A stretch of DNA of 43,414 nt from CAYQLK01 sp964418515 (GCA_964418515.1 CAYQLK010000005.1:1-43414); one strand, 5' to 3'; shown: positions 28,866 through 36,928, counted from the first letter of the stretch. A program made the numbers and translations. The notes: generated by a model from the letters alone, not told the origin.

Positions 28866-30209
28866 ATGTCAAAAGTAGATGATTTGCGACTACCTCCGCA
28901 CAATCTAGACGCTGAAAAAAGCGTAATCGGCGCGTTACTAATCGACAAGGACGCTGTTTCTGAGGTGGCGGAATTTTTGAGGCCAAATCATTTTTATAGA
29001 GAAGGACATGGAGATATTTTTGAAGCTATTCTTGATTTATTTGAGAAAAGAGAGCCTGTAGATTTAATTACTTTATCCGAACAATTAAAAAAGAAAAAAC
29101 ATTTCGAGAAAGCCGGCGGGGCGTCATATTTAGCAGAGCTTGCAAGTTTTGTGCCAACATCGGTGCATGTTGTGAAGTATGCCCAAATTGTTAAAGATCA
29201 TGCGATTAAGAGGCAGTTAATCGGAACGGCTAATAAACTATCAGAACTAAGCTTTTCTGAATCAGGTGATGTTCATGATATTTTGGACGCAGCAGAGCAA
29301 GAAATTTTTGGTATTTCCCAAGCCCACCTAAAACAGAATTTTGTACACGTAAAAACAGTTTTAACTGAAAGTTTCGATAGGCTTGAGGAGTTATCTAGAA
29401 GTAAGGGGGTATTCAGGGGCGTAGCTACTGGTTTTGCTGATTTGGATAAGATTCTTTCTGGAATGCAAAAATCTAATCTATTAATACTTGCTGCTAGACC
29501 TGGTATTGGAAAAACTTCGTTTGCACTTAATATCGCCCAGTTTGCCGCTGTTAAGAAAAATGTACCTGTTGGAATATTTAGCTTAGAGATGAGTAAAGAA
29601 GAGCTAATGGATAGAGTTTTGGCGCACGAATCAGGTGTAAATGCATCAAGAATCAAAAATGGAGATTTGGATGATGCGGCTTATGAGAGTTTGAGTATGG
29701 CAATGGGAAGGTTAGCTGAAGCACCACTTTATATTGACGATACACCAGCGCTTTCGATTATGGAAATGAGGACAAAAGCTAGAAGATTACAGATTGAAAA
29801 CGGTCTACAGCTTCTAATTGTTGATTATTTGCAGTTAGCTAAGGGGCGCAATTTAGAGAATAGGGTACAGGAGATTTCGGAAATATCACAAGGATTGAAG
29901 AACTTGGCTCGAGAGTTAAACATTCCAGTACTGGCTTTGTCGCAGTTATCTCGTGCAGTTGAACAAAGAGGGTCGAAGCAGCCGCAACTGTCGGATTTGC
30001 GTGAGTCGGGTGCGATTGAACAAGATGCTGACGTGGTTATGTTTATTTATCGTGATGATCAGGATGAGGATAATGGTCAGAGGTCAAAGGAGATTTTGGC
30101 AAAATTAACAATAGCTAAACATCGTAATGGTCCAACTGGTGAAATCGACTTAGTCTTTGTTGGTGAAAAGGTGGCTTTCTTTCCAAGAGATAAAAGACAG
30201 AGTAATTAG
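28866..30209 (+). CDS. dnaB: Replicative DNA helicase DnaB
   Basis: 447 residues. The N-terminal helical domain (PPHNLDAEKSVIGALLIDKD) and the RecA-like C-terminal domain with Walker A ARPGIGKTS (near 210-218), FSLEMSKEEL, Walker B LLIVDYLQL (near 318-326), SQLSRAVEQR and the DLRESGAIEQDADVV segment are complete. It unwinds DNA at the fork as a hexamer. No intein is present. It precedes tRNA-Leu. Confidence 0.96.
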   Translation: MSKVDDLRLPPHNLDAEKSVIGALLIDKDAVSEVAEFLRPNHFYREGHGDIFEAILDLFEKREPVDLITLSEQLKKKKHFEKAGGASYLAELASFVPTSVHVVKYAQIVKDHAIKRQLIGTANKLSELSFSESGDVHDILDAAEQEIFGISQAHLKQNFVHVKTVLTESFDRLEELSRSKGVFRGVATGFADLDKILSGMQKSNLLILAARPGIGKTSFALNIAQFAAVKKNVPVGIFSLEMSKEELMDRVLAHESGVNASRIKNGDLDDAAYESLSMAMGRLAEAPLYIDDTPALSIMEMRTKARRLQIENGLQLLIVDYLQLAKGRNLENRVQEISEISQGLKNLARELNIPVLALSQLSRAVEQRGSKQPQLSDLRESGAIEQDADVVMFIYRDDQDEDNGQRSKEILAKLTIAKHRNGPTGEIDLVFVGEKVAFFPRDKRQSN

Positions 30210-30267
30210 GAATTTTAGTTGTTTTTGGATATAATCTTGCGGCGAAGCTAAGTGATTTTTGTATTTT

Positions 30268-30351
30268 GCCGGGGTGGCGGAATTGGTAGACGCGCACGTC
30301 TCAAACACGTGTGAAAGCAATTTCATGTGGGTTCAAGTCCCACTCCCGGCA
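30268..30351 (+). tRNA. tRNA-Leu, anticodon CAA
   Basis: An 84-nt cloverleaf: acceptor GCCGGGG with CTCCCGGC and discriminator A; D arm GCGGAATTGGTAGACGC; anticodon stem CACGT/ACGTG around CTCAAAC (anticodon CAA, reads UUG); a long variable arm with TGAAA/TTTCA as in class II tRNAs; and T arm GTGGG-TTCAAGT-CCCAC. CCA is not encoded. Confidence 0.95.
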
Positions 30352-30388
30352 CTGCTTATTTTTTTATTTCCCATTATTTATAACCATA

Positions 30389-30437
30389 TCGACAGTTATA
30401 GGCTATTGTAGTAGTATTTGTGGCTAGCACTTTAAAC
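30389..30437 (+). promoter_or_regulatory. Promoter and start box of the pyrF operon
   Basis: TCGACA (30389-30394), a 17-nt spacer and TAGTAT (30412-30417) form a weak sigma70-like promoter. GCACTTTAAAC follows (ACTTTAAAC from 30429), 11 nt after the -10, as at the array promoters 22 kb away. A ribosome binding site (GGAAGG) lies between this box and pyrF. Confidence 0.6.
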
Positions 30438-30458
30438 AAAGGAAGGTAGAAACTACAA

Positions 30459-31292
30459 ATGCCTGTACTTCTAAACGAAGGCAAAGACAGGATCATTGTT
30501 GCCCTAGACACCCAAAAGGTCCCAGAAGTTTCTCGTTTGGTTCAACTGCTTGCTCCCCACGTGGGGATGTTCAAGGCAGGTTTTGAGTTGACCAATGCGG
30601 TTGGAACTGCAAGGGCTTTACGGGCAATCAAGGTAAACGGTGGTAAGGATTTCGCGGATGTCAAATTCCACGATATCCCTCCAACCGTTGGCAAGGCTGT
30701 TCAGGCAGTGGCGGGCTTCGGTCCTCATTTTCTGAACATGCATATTCAGTCAGGTGACGCGGCCATGCAGGGTGCGGTTGCTCAAAAGGGCATAAGCTTA
30801 CTGCTTGGTGTGTCGATTCTGACTTCACTCGACCCTCAAGAGGTTCTTGAGATGTTTGTAGGTCCGTTTATCGCTATGACAGGACACGACTATGAGTACG
30901 GTCAGGCCATGGCGACAGATAGCGAAGATGCAGAACTTGCTGAGCACGCACGAGAGTTGCGCACTGAGTATATGAACAGGTTGGTTTTGGGTTTTGCTGA
31001 GAAAGCAGCCCGAAACGGACTTGACGGTCTCATCTGCTCACCTCTGGAGCTCAGGTATCTCAAAGAACACGGTACGGAAGCGGTGCGTAACCTTATCAAG
31101 GTTGTGCCTGGTATCCGCATGGCTGATGCCAGCGCTGACGACCAGCAAAGGGTGGGAACACCCTATCAGACAATCGTTGACGGGGCTGACTACCTTGTGG
31201 TCGGGAGACCGATTCTCACGGCAGCAGATCCCGTTGCAGCAGCTCAAGCAATCGCGGCAGAAATCGACCGCGCACTCGACGATATGGACTGA
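30459..31292 (+). CDS. pyrF: Orotidine 5'-phosphate decarboxylase, with an insertion
   Basis: 277 residues, against about 230-245 for ordinary type 1 enzymes. It converts OMP to UMP, the last step of de novo pyrimidine synthesis. The start IIVALDTQKVPEVSRLV, the catalytic FADVKFHDIPPT (D-x-K-x-x-D near 67-72), the TSLD loop (near 128) and a phosphate-binding VPGIR ... VVGRPI end are in place. Extra length lies after TSLDPQEV (about 135-170: VGPFIAMTGHDYEYGQAM, a charged helix). Base composition is much richer in G/C than its neighbours (35 of 60 bases at 31081-31140). It is first in a three-gene operon with pyrE and a zinc-ribbon gene. Confidence 0.92.
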   Translation: MPVLLNEGKDRIIVALDTQKVPEVSRLVQLLAPHVGMFKAGFELTNAVGTARALRAIKVNGGKDFADVKFHDIPPTVGKAVQAVAGFGPHFLNMHIQSGDAAMQGAVAQKGISLLLGVSILTSLDPQEVLEMFVGPFIAMTGHDYEYGQAMATDSEDAELAEHARELRTEYMNRLVLGFAEKAARNGLDGLICSPLELRYLKEHGTEAVRNLIKVVPGIRMADASADDQQRVGTPYQTIVDGADYLVVGRPILTAADPVAAAQAIAAEIDRALDDMD

Positions 31293-31319
31293 ACCGAGGA
31301 GGTCAAAGTAGGTACAACA

Positions 31320-31979
31320 ATGTCAAGCGAAGAGAGAGTTGTTCGCACGATTCTCGAAAAATCAGGTGGGTTAATGATTGGAGGACATTATGTGTTGTCC
31401 GATCAAAAGCACACTGATCGATATGTCGAGAAGACACGATTTTTGCGCCGTGTCGACTATCTCCAGATTCTGGCAGATATGATCGCCAAGGCGTACAGCA
31501 AAAAGAACATCGAAGTCGTGATCGCTCCGGCAGTCGGAGGTGTCGGACTGGCAGCAATTGTTGCTGTTAGGATGATGCAGGCTGGCTTTGGAGCAGCGGG
31601 CGAAATTCAGTGGGGATACGCTGAGCCTTTTCGCGGCAAAGACGGTGAGCTTATCCTCTATGAACTGAAGCGCGGATTCGCGCAGATGGTCGAAGGCAAA
31701 AGAGTATTGGTGGTTGAAGATGTAATCACCACAGGCAGGTCAGCTGCTCTGGTGGTTAAGGCAGTTCGAGCAAACGGCGGCAACGTCGTAGGTTTGAGCG
31801 CAATCATTAACCGCGGAAGGGTGACGTCGCTTGATGTTGGTCATCCGGGGTACTTCAAGCCACTCCTGACCATTGACCTTCCGGTTTTTGACCCTGTAGA
31901 TTGTGAACTCTGCAAGTTCAACGTTCCTGTAAATGAGGAGCTTGGGCACGGAAGAGAGTTTATGCTCGGCAGGAAATAA
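31320..31979 (+). CDS. pyrE: Orotate phosphoribosyltransferase
   Basis: 219 residues, cytosolic. It joins orotate and PRPP to give OMP, the substrate of PyrF encoded just upstream. The hood region has HYVLSDQKHTDRYVEKT, the middle VVIAPAVGGVGLAAIVA, and the PRPP motif is RVLVVEDVITTGRSA (near 128-142). ATG at 31320 follows GAGGAGG-like sequence (CCGAGGAGGTC) at a longer distance of about 20 nt. It shares the GC-rich composition of pyrF. No other de novo pyrimidine gene lies in the window. Confidence 0.93.
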   Translation: MSSEERVVRTILEKSGGLMIGGHYVLSDQKHTDRYVEKTRFLRRVDYLQILADMIAKAYSKKNIEVVIAPAVGGVGLAAIVAVRMMQAGFGAAGEIQWGYAEPFRGKDGELILYELKRGFAQMVEGKRVLVVEDVITTGRSAALVVKAVRANGGNVVGLSAIINRGRVTSLDVGHPGYFKPLLTIDLPVFDPVDCELCKFNVPVNEELGHGREFMLGRK

Positions 31980-32011
31980 GACCTAAGTAAAGCGAGGAGG
32001 AATACGCAAAA

Positions 32012-32296
32012 ATGGCTCAACCTAGTAGAAAAATCGGACGAGCCACCTGTGTGAGATGCGGGTTTACAGACCTGCACTCCTTCTTTCAGCTACTGCGGGG
32101 TGAGGAGTCAAAATGTCCTGACTGCAAGTCGACCAATGTGGCTGAAGGCGAACCCAATCTTAGGTGTACTGGTTGTGGGGTAACTATTGCTCCTCGCAGA
32201 CATCGACTGAATATGGCTGTTGTGCCTCTTAGCTGCGAAGGCTGCCAGTCGGCTTTGTTTGAGGCTGTGCCAAAAGTACCAGCAGGGTACATTTAA
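32012..32296 (+). CDS. Small protein with two tandem zinc ribbons (94 aa)
   Basis: ATG at 32012 follows GAGGAGG. The eight cysteines fall in four CxxC pairs: Cys13/16, Cys35/38, Cys52/55 and Cys75/78, that is CX2C-X18-CX2C followed by CX2C-X19-CX2C, two near-equal ribbons. The first ribbon has the same spacing as the protein at 3322. The gene lies 32 bp after pyrE, before the operon terminator, and shares its composition. It may bind RNA, DNA or a partner protein; nothing ties it to pyrimidine metabolism except position. No named family is recognised. Confidence 0.78.
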   Translation: MAQPSRKIGRATCVRCGFTDLHSFFQLLRGEESKCPDCKSTNVAEGEPNLRCTGCGVTIAPRRHRLNMAVVPLSCEGCQSALFEAVPKVPAGYI

Positions 32297-32340
32297 AAGC
32301 CCTTACGGGAGACCGTGTGGCTAAAAAATAGTCAGGTAAC

Positions 32341-32394
32341 GGAGAGCGCCTGCAAAAAATCGGTTGTCAAAAACCGAAAAGCTCTCCATTTTTT
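32341..32394 (+). terminator. Intrinsic terminator of the pyrF operon, nested stem
   Basis: GGAGAGC (32341-32347) pairs with GCTCTCC (32381-32387), enclosing a second hairpin CGGTT/AACCG (32361-32365, about 32372-32376), followed by a T run (32389-32394). A small ACGG-GAGA-CCGT hairpin lies just upstream. Confidence 0.75.
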
Positions 32395-32442
32395 ATACCT
32401 GAAATTTGTAAAAAGAGTTTATATTTGTTATTTTTGTCGCTT

Positions 32443-33161
32443 ATGGTTAAACCAGTTACAGAATTAAAAAAAGGAATTGTTTTCAGAGAAGATGGTGAAT
32501 TGTGGATCGTTGAAAATTACGAACACATTAAAGTTGCCAGAGGATCGGGAANNNNNNNNNNNNNNNNNNNNNNNNNNNNNNNNNNNNNNNNNNNNNNNNN
32601 NNNNNNNNNNNNNNNNNNNNNNNNNNNNNNNNNNNNNNNNNNNNNNNNNNNGAATTGTGGATCGTTGAAAATTACGAACACATTAAAGTTGCCAGAGGAT
32701 CGGGAACAATTAAAGTTAAAGCTCAGAGTATGAGGTCTGAGGCGATTACAGAAAAATCCTTTATGACTGGAGCTAGGGTTGATATAGTTGATGTTTTTAA
32801 GAAAAAGGCGACTTATTTATATAGAGAAGCTAATAAGTATTTTTTTATGGATACAGAAAATTTTGAGAACTACGAGATTGATGGCCAAATGATAAGTAGT
32901 GCGAAGTTTTTAAAAGATGGCATGGAAGTAAGAGTATTAATTGATGATAGGAGTGAAATTGTTGGCTTGGAGTTGCCAAAAAACGAGATTTATAAAATAA
33001 CTGAAACGGCAGTTGGAGTAAAAGGAAACACTGTTTCAAACACCAATAAAAAAGCGATTTTGGAAAACGGAGTCGAAGTAAGTGTGCCTTTGTTTGTGAA
33101 CACAGGGGATGTTGTAAAAATAGATACTCGAACTGGCGGATATCTAGAGCGAGTAAAATAG
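32443..33161 (+). CDS. efp: Translation elongation factor P, interrupted by a false gap
   Basis: ATG at 32443 begins MVKPVTELKKGIVF, the usual EF-P start. The N run and one copy of the 55-bp duplication (32497-32551 = 32652-32706) account for the break: removing 155 nt leaves 564 nt, an intact 187-residue protein ending VKIDTRTGGYLERVK, as expected. EF-P helps ribosomes through polyproline stretches. The loop-tip residue that aligns with E. coli Lys34 is Arg33 here (HIKVARGSGTIKVK). It is AT-rich like the core genes and separate from the pyrF operon. Confidence 0.9.
32497..32706. other. Assembly gap (100 N) inside efp with identical 55-bp flanks
   Basis: The N run 32552-32651 is bounded by two identical 55-bp copies (32497-32551 and 32652-32706) that begin GAATTGTGGATCGTTG and end AGAGGATCGGGAA. 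Collapsing them restores the efp frame exactly, so the duplication is an assembly artefact and not biology. Confidence 0.92.
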
Positions 33162-33186
33162 CTTTGCGGTAAAATTAAGATTAATT

Positions 33187-34152
33187 ATGTATCCGATTTT
33201 TTATTCATTTGGAGATTTTTCTGTATATACATGGGGTGTAATGTTGGCAATTGCGGTATTGGGTGGGGTGTTTATTTTTTGGAAATCAGCAATCAAGGAT
33301 GATTATGATCCTGAAGAAGCGATAGATATTGCAGTTGCAAGTTTAGTGGGAGGTATTTTTGGAGCAAGACTGGTTTGGATTTTGATGAACTATGGAGATT
33401 TTGGGACGAATTTTATTAAGTGGATTTTGATTAATAGGTTTTCCGGATTGGACTTTTGGGGTGGTATTTTTGGAGCAGTTATTTTGGGAGGATTCGTTGT
33501 TCGAAGAAAAAAGTGGAAACTACTTAGAACTTTGGATTTTGCCGCGGTACCATTATATTTTGGATCGATTTGGGTTTGGTTGGGGCATTTCTTTAATGGT
33601 TCAGCATACGGAAATACGACTGATTGGGCAATTGGAGTTTTGGCTCCCGGGTTGGTAGGCAAGAGACATCCAGTTCAGTTATATGCTGTCGTTTTGTTTA
33701 TTCTTTGTTACTTTTTTTATAGAGTTTTTGCCAAAAAAAGACGGTTTGCTGGTGCGAAAATCTTATTTAGTTTGGTGTCGGTTGCGGTGGTAATTTTTAT
33801 AACTGATTACTTTAGAGCCGAGAGGGACTTGAGCTTGAAAATTATTAGTTTTACCCAACTTGAAGCTTTGGGATCGATTTTGATTTTGGTAGTTTGGGGG
33901 TATTGGGTTTCAGGTAGGAATGTTTTGTCGGATTTTAAGAGTATTTTGAAATTCCTTAGGGGGATAATTGTCGGAACGGGTAATTTTTTCTTGTCGACTA
34001 GATATCGTAAGAAAATTTCGAAAAAGTTTTTTAGGTCTCCAGCAAAAGTTGGTCAAAAAGCGATAAATAATAGTTTTGAGTTGAAAAGCAGGATAGTTTG
34101 GAAACTAACACACCTAAGAAGTACAAAAAAATATCGAAGTAAGAAAAAGTGA
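33187..34152 (+). CDS. lgt: Prolipoprotein diacylglyceryl transferase
   Basis: 321 residues, inner membrane, about seven segments. It transfers diacylglycerol to the lipobox cysteine, the first step of lipoprotein maturation. FSVYTWGVMLAIAV at the start, GARLVWIL, GLDFWGGIFGA, the signature region GHFFNGSAYGNTTDWAIG and RHPVQLYAVVLF fit Lgt. A basic C-terminal extension of about 60 residues (RYRKKISKKFFRSPAKVGQK ... STKKYRSKKK) is longer than usual. It overlaps lspA by 4 nt, so the two lipoprotein enzymes are co-translated. Confidence 0.9.
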   Translation: MYPIFYSFGDFSVYTWGVMLAIAVLGGVFIFWKSAIKDDYDPEEAIDIAVASLVGGIFGARLVWILMNYGDFGTNFIKWILINRFSGLDFWGGIFGAVILGGFVVRRKKWKLLRTLDFAAVPLYFGSIWVWLGHFFNGSAYGNTTDWAIGVLAPGLVGKRHPVQLYAVVLFILCYFFYRVFAKKRRFAGAKILFSLVSVAVVIFITDYFRAERDLSLKIISFTQLEALGSILILVVWGYWVSGRNVLSDFKSILKFLRGIIVGTGNFFLSTRYRKKISKKFFRSPAKVGQKAINNSFELKSRIVWKLTHLRSTKKYRSKKK

Positions 34153-34607
34153 AAAACTTAAGGTTTTTCGGAAAAGAATTCTGGTTGACGGTTTTTTTGG
34201 TAGCGGGAATAGTTTTGGTTGACCGAATAAGTAAGGAAATTGTTTGGAGCGGTTTTCGAGAACAGATTGTATGGAATAACGGAATTAGTTTAGGGTTTTT
34301 AGCAACGAATGATTTGTTTAGCAAAATAATATTACAGATTGTTATCTGTTTGGCGGTGTTTGGGTTTTTGTATTGGTTGGTTTCTGAGTTTAAGAAAAAG
34401 GATAAAAATTACTTTGTAATATTACCGCTGGGAATGGTTGTAGCTGGTGGAGTGAGTAATTTAATTGATCGGATGCTTTGGGGAAGCGTGATGGATTTTA
34501 TTCCATTTTTTGGTTTGTGGACATTTAATATTGCTGATTTTTCAATTAGCGTCGGTGTGATTTTATTACTTATAAATAAACTGGCTTATGATTTCTGGAA
34601 ACGTTAA
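34149..34607 (+). CDS. lspA: Lipoprotein signal peptidase (signal peptidase II)
   Basis: 152 residues, start GTG at 34149 overlapping the lgt stop. Four membrane segments. The catalytic aspartates lie in GGVSNLIDRMLWGSVMDFI and FNIADFSISVG, matching the family motifs (N-x-x-D-R and F-N-x-A-D). It removes signal peptides from lipoproteins after Lgt has acted. The last 20 bp overlap the start of the pseudouridine synthase gene. Confidence 0.92.
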   Translation: MKNLRFFGKEFWLTVFLVAGIVLVDRISKEIVWSGFREQIVWNNGISLGFLATNDLFSKIILQIVICLAVFGFLYWLVSEFKKKDKNYFVILPLGMVVAGGVSNLIDRMLWGSVMDFIPFFGLWTFNIADFSISVGVILLLINKLAYDFWKR

Positions 34608-35358
34608 GGTAATTTATGAGGACGAGGAGTTGCTGGTCATTGAGAAACCATTTGGTTTGGTAGTAAATCGAGCGGATTCCACAAAAAGCCAAACATTGCA
34701 AGAAATTCTGGAAGAGTATTTTGGGTATGAACAGCTTGGCGGTCCTGGTAAGCGAGCTGGAATCGTGCATCGACTAGACAAGGATACAAGTGGGGTTATG
34801 TTGGTTGCAAAGTCTGAAAATTCGATGGCAAATTTGCAATTACAATTCAAAAATCGAGAAGTAACAAAGATATATACGGCACTCACACATGGTTTTACAA
34901 AAAAAGAGTTTAAAGTGACACTTAGTTTGGCAAGATCGAAAGCAAATCGGCTGAGGTATTCAACGAATAAGGATGGTAGACAAGCAGAAACGGGTTTTGT
35001 AACTAAGGCATATTATCAAGTAAATCCTGAGGAGTCGTTAGTTATTAAAAAAAGATTGTCTAAGGATTTTTGGACAAGTTACGATAGGTTTAGTTTGGTT
35101 GAAGCGTATCCAAAAACTGGACGGACACATCAGATACGGGTCCATTTGCATAGTGTTTTTGCGCCAATAGTGAGTGATGAAATCTATGGAGGCAGAAAGT
35201 GGCTAAGAGTTGACCGCCTCTGGGCAGAAAGAATGTTCTTACATGCCTCAAAAATTAGTTTTAAACATCCCGAGTCTGGTAAGGTTGTCGAATTTGCATC
35301 TGAGCTCCCAAGTAGTTTGCAAGGGATTTTAAGTAAATTAGTTAAGGTTGAAGTTTGA
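34588..35358 (+). CDS. RluA/RluD-family pseudouridine synthase
   Basis: 256 residues, cytosolic. The catalytic motif HRLDKDTSGVMLVAK (Asp near 62) and the later GRTHQIRVHLHSV place it in the RluA family, which isomerises uridines in 23S rRNA or tRNA. No N-terminal S4 domain is present, so it is shorter than E. coli RluD. It starts within lspA (ATG at 34588), the common lspA-rluD order. Confidence 0.92.
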   Translation: MISGNVKVIYEDEELLVIEKPFGLVVNRADSTKSQTLQEILEEYFGYEQLGGPGKRAGIVHRLDKDTSGVMLVAKSENSMANLQLQFKNREVTKIYTALTHGFTKKEFKVTLSLARSKANRLRYSTNKDGRQAETGFVTKAYYQVNPEESLVIKKRLSKDFWTSYDRFSLVEAYPKTGRTHQIRVHLHSVFAPIVSDEIYGGRKWLRVDRLWAERMFLHASKISFKHPESGKVVEFASELPSSLQGILSKLVKVEV

Positions 35359-35426
35359 TTACCTAGGAATCAATAATAGAAAGAAGGTCTGCAGATAATA
35401 TTTTTTGTATTTGCGGAAATTTTCAT

Positions 35427-36491
35427 ATGCAAAAACTAGGTAAGGTCAAAATAAAGAAAACATCTGAGCTGACAAAAAAAAGGAAGAGGAATCGTACGAT
35501 TTTTTTTGTGGTACTGGTTTTATTTACACTGGCTCTTGTTAACGGAATTTTTAAGTTTGTTAAGTTTAGTGACTATGTATCACGGCCAATAGATGGAACA
35601 GACAAAAAGGTCTCAGGACGCTCTTGGAGTGCAGATAGGATAATTACAGTGGCCATTGACTCAAATCCAGTAGTTATGGCGGTTTTTGACCCTTCTACGG
35701 GCAAGGTTGGGGTGATTTCGATGCCAAGAGATACTTATAGTGTGGTTCCTTCGGACCTTGGGCTGTATCCTGTTTATTCAATTAGAGAGTTGGGTGAATT
35801 AAAAGGTGTACCAAGCGGCGAATTGTTTGAGAATACTTTGTCTAATTTTATAAACGCGCCAGTGGAAAGATATTTGTTTTTTCCAGAAAATGATGTTGTT
35901 TTAGGTCGAACTAAGGAGGAAATTCTTGGGAAGATGAGAAATGCTTTTTCGATTCAAAATTTAATTACAGCACCATTTAAGGTAAACAAGGGAGAGATGG
36001 TAACAAATCTTAGCTGGTCTGAGTCACTTAAGCTTTGGTGGTTTGCTAGAGGGGTGCGAAGCGATAGGTTTGAATATTATGATCTTAGCCAAAATGGAGT
36101 AATTTCCGAAATTATTTTAGCCGATGGTACTCAGGCATACGGAGCGGATGAGGTGGGGGTTGCGGATTTTACAAGGAAAGTTTTTACGGAAGATAAAATA
36201 TTGAAGGAGAAGTTAAAGATAGAAATTTTAAATGGAACTGACTCACCAGGTAGAGGTAACAAGATTGCGAATATTTTAGATAATATTGGCTGTGATGTAG
36301 TTCGAGTTGGTAATTACACTGGTGAAAGGCTTGAAAAAACAACAATTAATTTAAGCAAAAATAGCGAGAATAGTTTGACGATTGAAAGGCTGGAGGAAAT
36401 ATTGGACGCGAAAGGCGTGAGTAGTGATTTTACGGCCAGAGATGTTGACATCACGATTGTTCTAGGTCAAGATATTCTGAAAAGATTTTAG
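35427..36491 (+). CDS. LytR-CpsA-Psr-like protein with LytR C-terminal domain
   Basis: 354 residues. A basic cytosolic start (KKTSELTKKRKRNR) is followed by one membrane segment (about 26-46). The extracellular part resembles an LCP domain (TVAIDSNPVVMAVFDPSTGK, VISMPRDTYSVV near 99-110), but it is shorter than usual and the later RSDRFEYYDL is the only trace of the second arginine region. Residues about 262-350 form a LytR_C domain (IEILNGTDSPGRGNKIANIL ... GCDVVRVGNY). Full LCP proteins attach polymers to peptidoglycan; the short core makes activity uncertain. Confidence 0.75.
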   Translation: MQKLGKVKIKKTSELTKKRKRNRTIFFVVLVLFTLALVNGIFKFVKFSDYVSRPIDGTDKKVSGRSWSADRIITVAIDSNPVVMAVFDPSTGKVGVISMPRDTYSVVPSDLGLYPVYSIRELGELKGVPSGELFENTLSNFINAPVERYLFFPENDVVLGRTKEEILGKMRNAFSIQNLITAPFKVNKGEMVTNLSWSESLKLWWFARGVRSDRFEYYDLSQNGVISEIILADGTQAYGADEVGVADFTRKVFTEDKILKEKLKIEILNGTDSPGRGNKIANILDNIGCDVVRVGNYTGERLEKTTINLSKNSENSLTIERLEEILDAKGVSSDFTARDVDITIVLGQDILKRF

Positions 36492-36504
36492 CTTTAATAT
36501 ACAT

Positions 36505-36921
36505 ATGATGTTTAGTGTTTGGATAGTTGCAGCAGTTACGGTTTTTGTTATTTCGCTAATTGTGGCGATTGTAAGTGTTGAAAGAGAAAAGAAAGAAGAA
36601 CCAGAAACCGAGGATTTGCCTGATCGCGGAGACGCGGTATTGCTTTCAAAACCTATCGAGTCGCCGGTTTTAGGCCATGGCCAAGTACGTGAGCAGATAA
36701 CACCCGAAGTTGACGTAGAAATGCTAGATGATACGAAACATACTCACACGGAAATAACTACAGATCAATTGGTGGCCGAACAAGTATTGCCAGAAATTCA
36801 AAAAACTGAAAGTTTGGAAAAAGTCGATGAGGACGAGGATGAAATAATTCCTAGATATCTAGAAGAAGAGATGAATGACAGGGAACAGTCAAAGAAGCTG
36901 GCTGGCGAAGTAGATCTTTAG
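36505..36921 (+). CDS. Single-span membrane protein with acidic tail (138 aa)
   Basis: ATG at 36505 (an ATG follows at once at 36508). One N-terminal membrane segment (VWIVAAVTVFVISLIVAIVS, about 5-24), then a strongly acidic, glutamate-rich and probably disordered tail (EKKEEPETEDLPDRGDA ... KVDEDEDEIIPRYLEEEM). No domain is recognised. It lies 13 bp after the LCP-like gene and is probably co-transcribed, which suggests an envelope-related role. Confidence 0.7.
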   Translation: MMFSVWIVAAVTVFVISLIVAIVSVEREKKEEPETEDLPDRGDAVLLSKPIESPVLGHGQVREQITPEVDVEMLDDTKHTHTEITTDQLVAEQVLPEIQKTESLEKVDEDEDEIIPRYLEEEMNDREQSKKLAGEVDL

Positions 36922-36928
36922 ATATTTT

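Noticed and set aside
22073..30209. UGA recoded as glycine (Gracilibacteria/Absconditabacteria code)
   Set aside because: rarA, ychF, lgt and several array genes end at TGA at the expected length, and no in-frame TGA interrupts a core gene.
30268..32394. Genomic island integrated in tRNA-Leu with a duplicated tRNA 3' end
   Set aside because: The pyrF operon follows the tRNA and is compositionally distinct, but no copy of the tRNA 3' end (TTCAAGTCCCACTCCC) was seen before efp and there is no integrase within the segment.
32497..32706. Tandem 55-bp duplication within efp as a real mutation
   Set aside because: The two copies flank exactly 100 N and collapsing them restores the efp frame and length.
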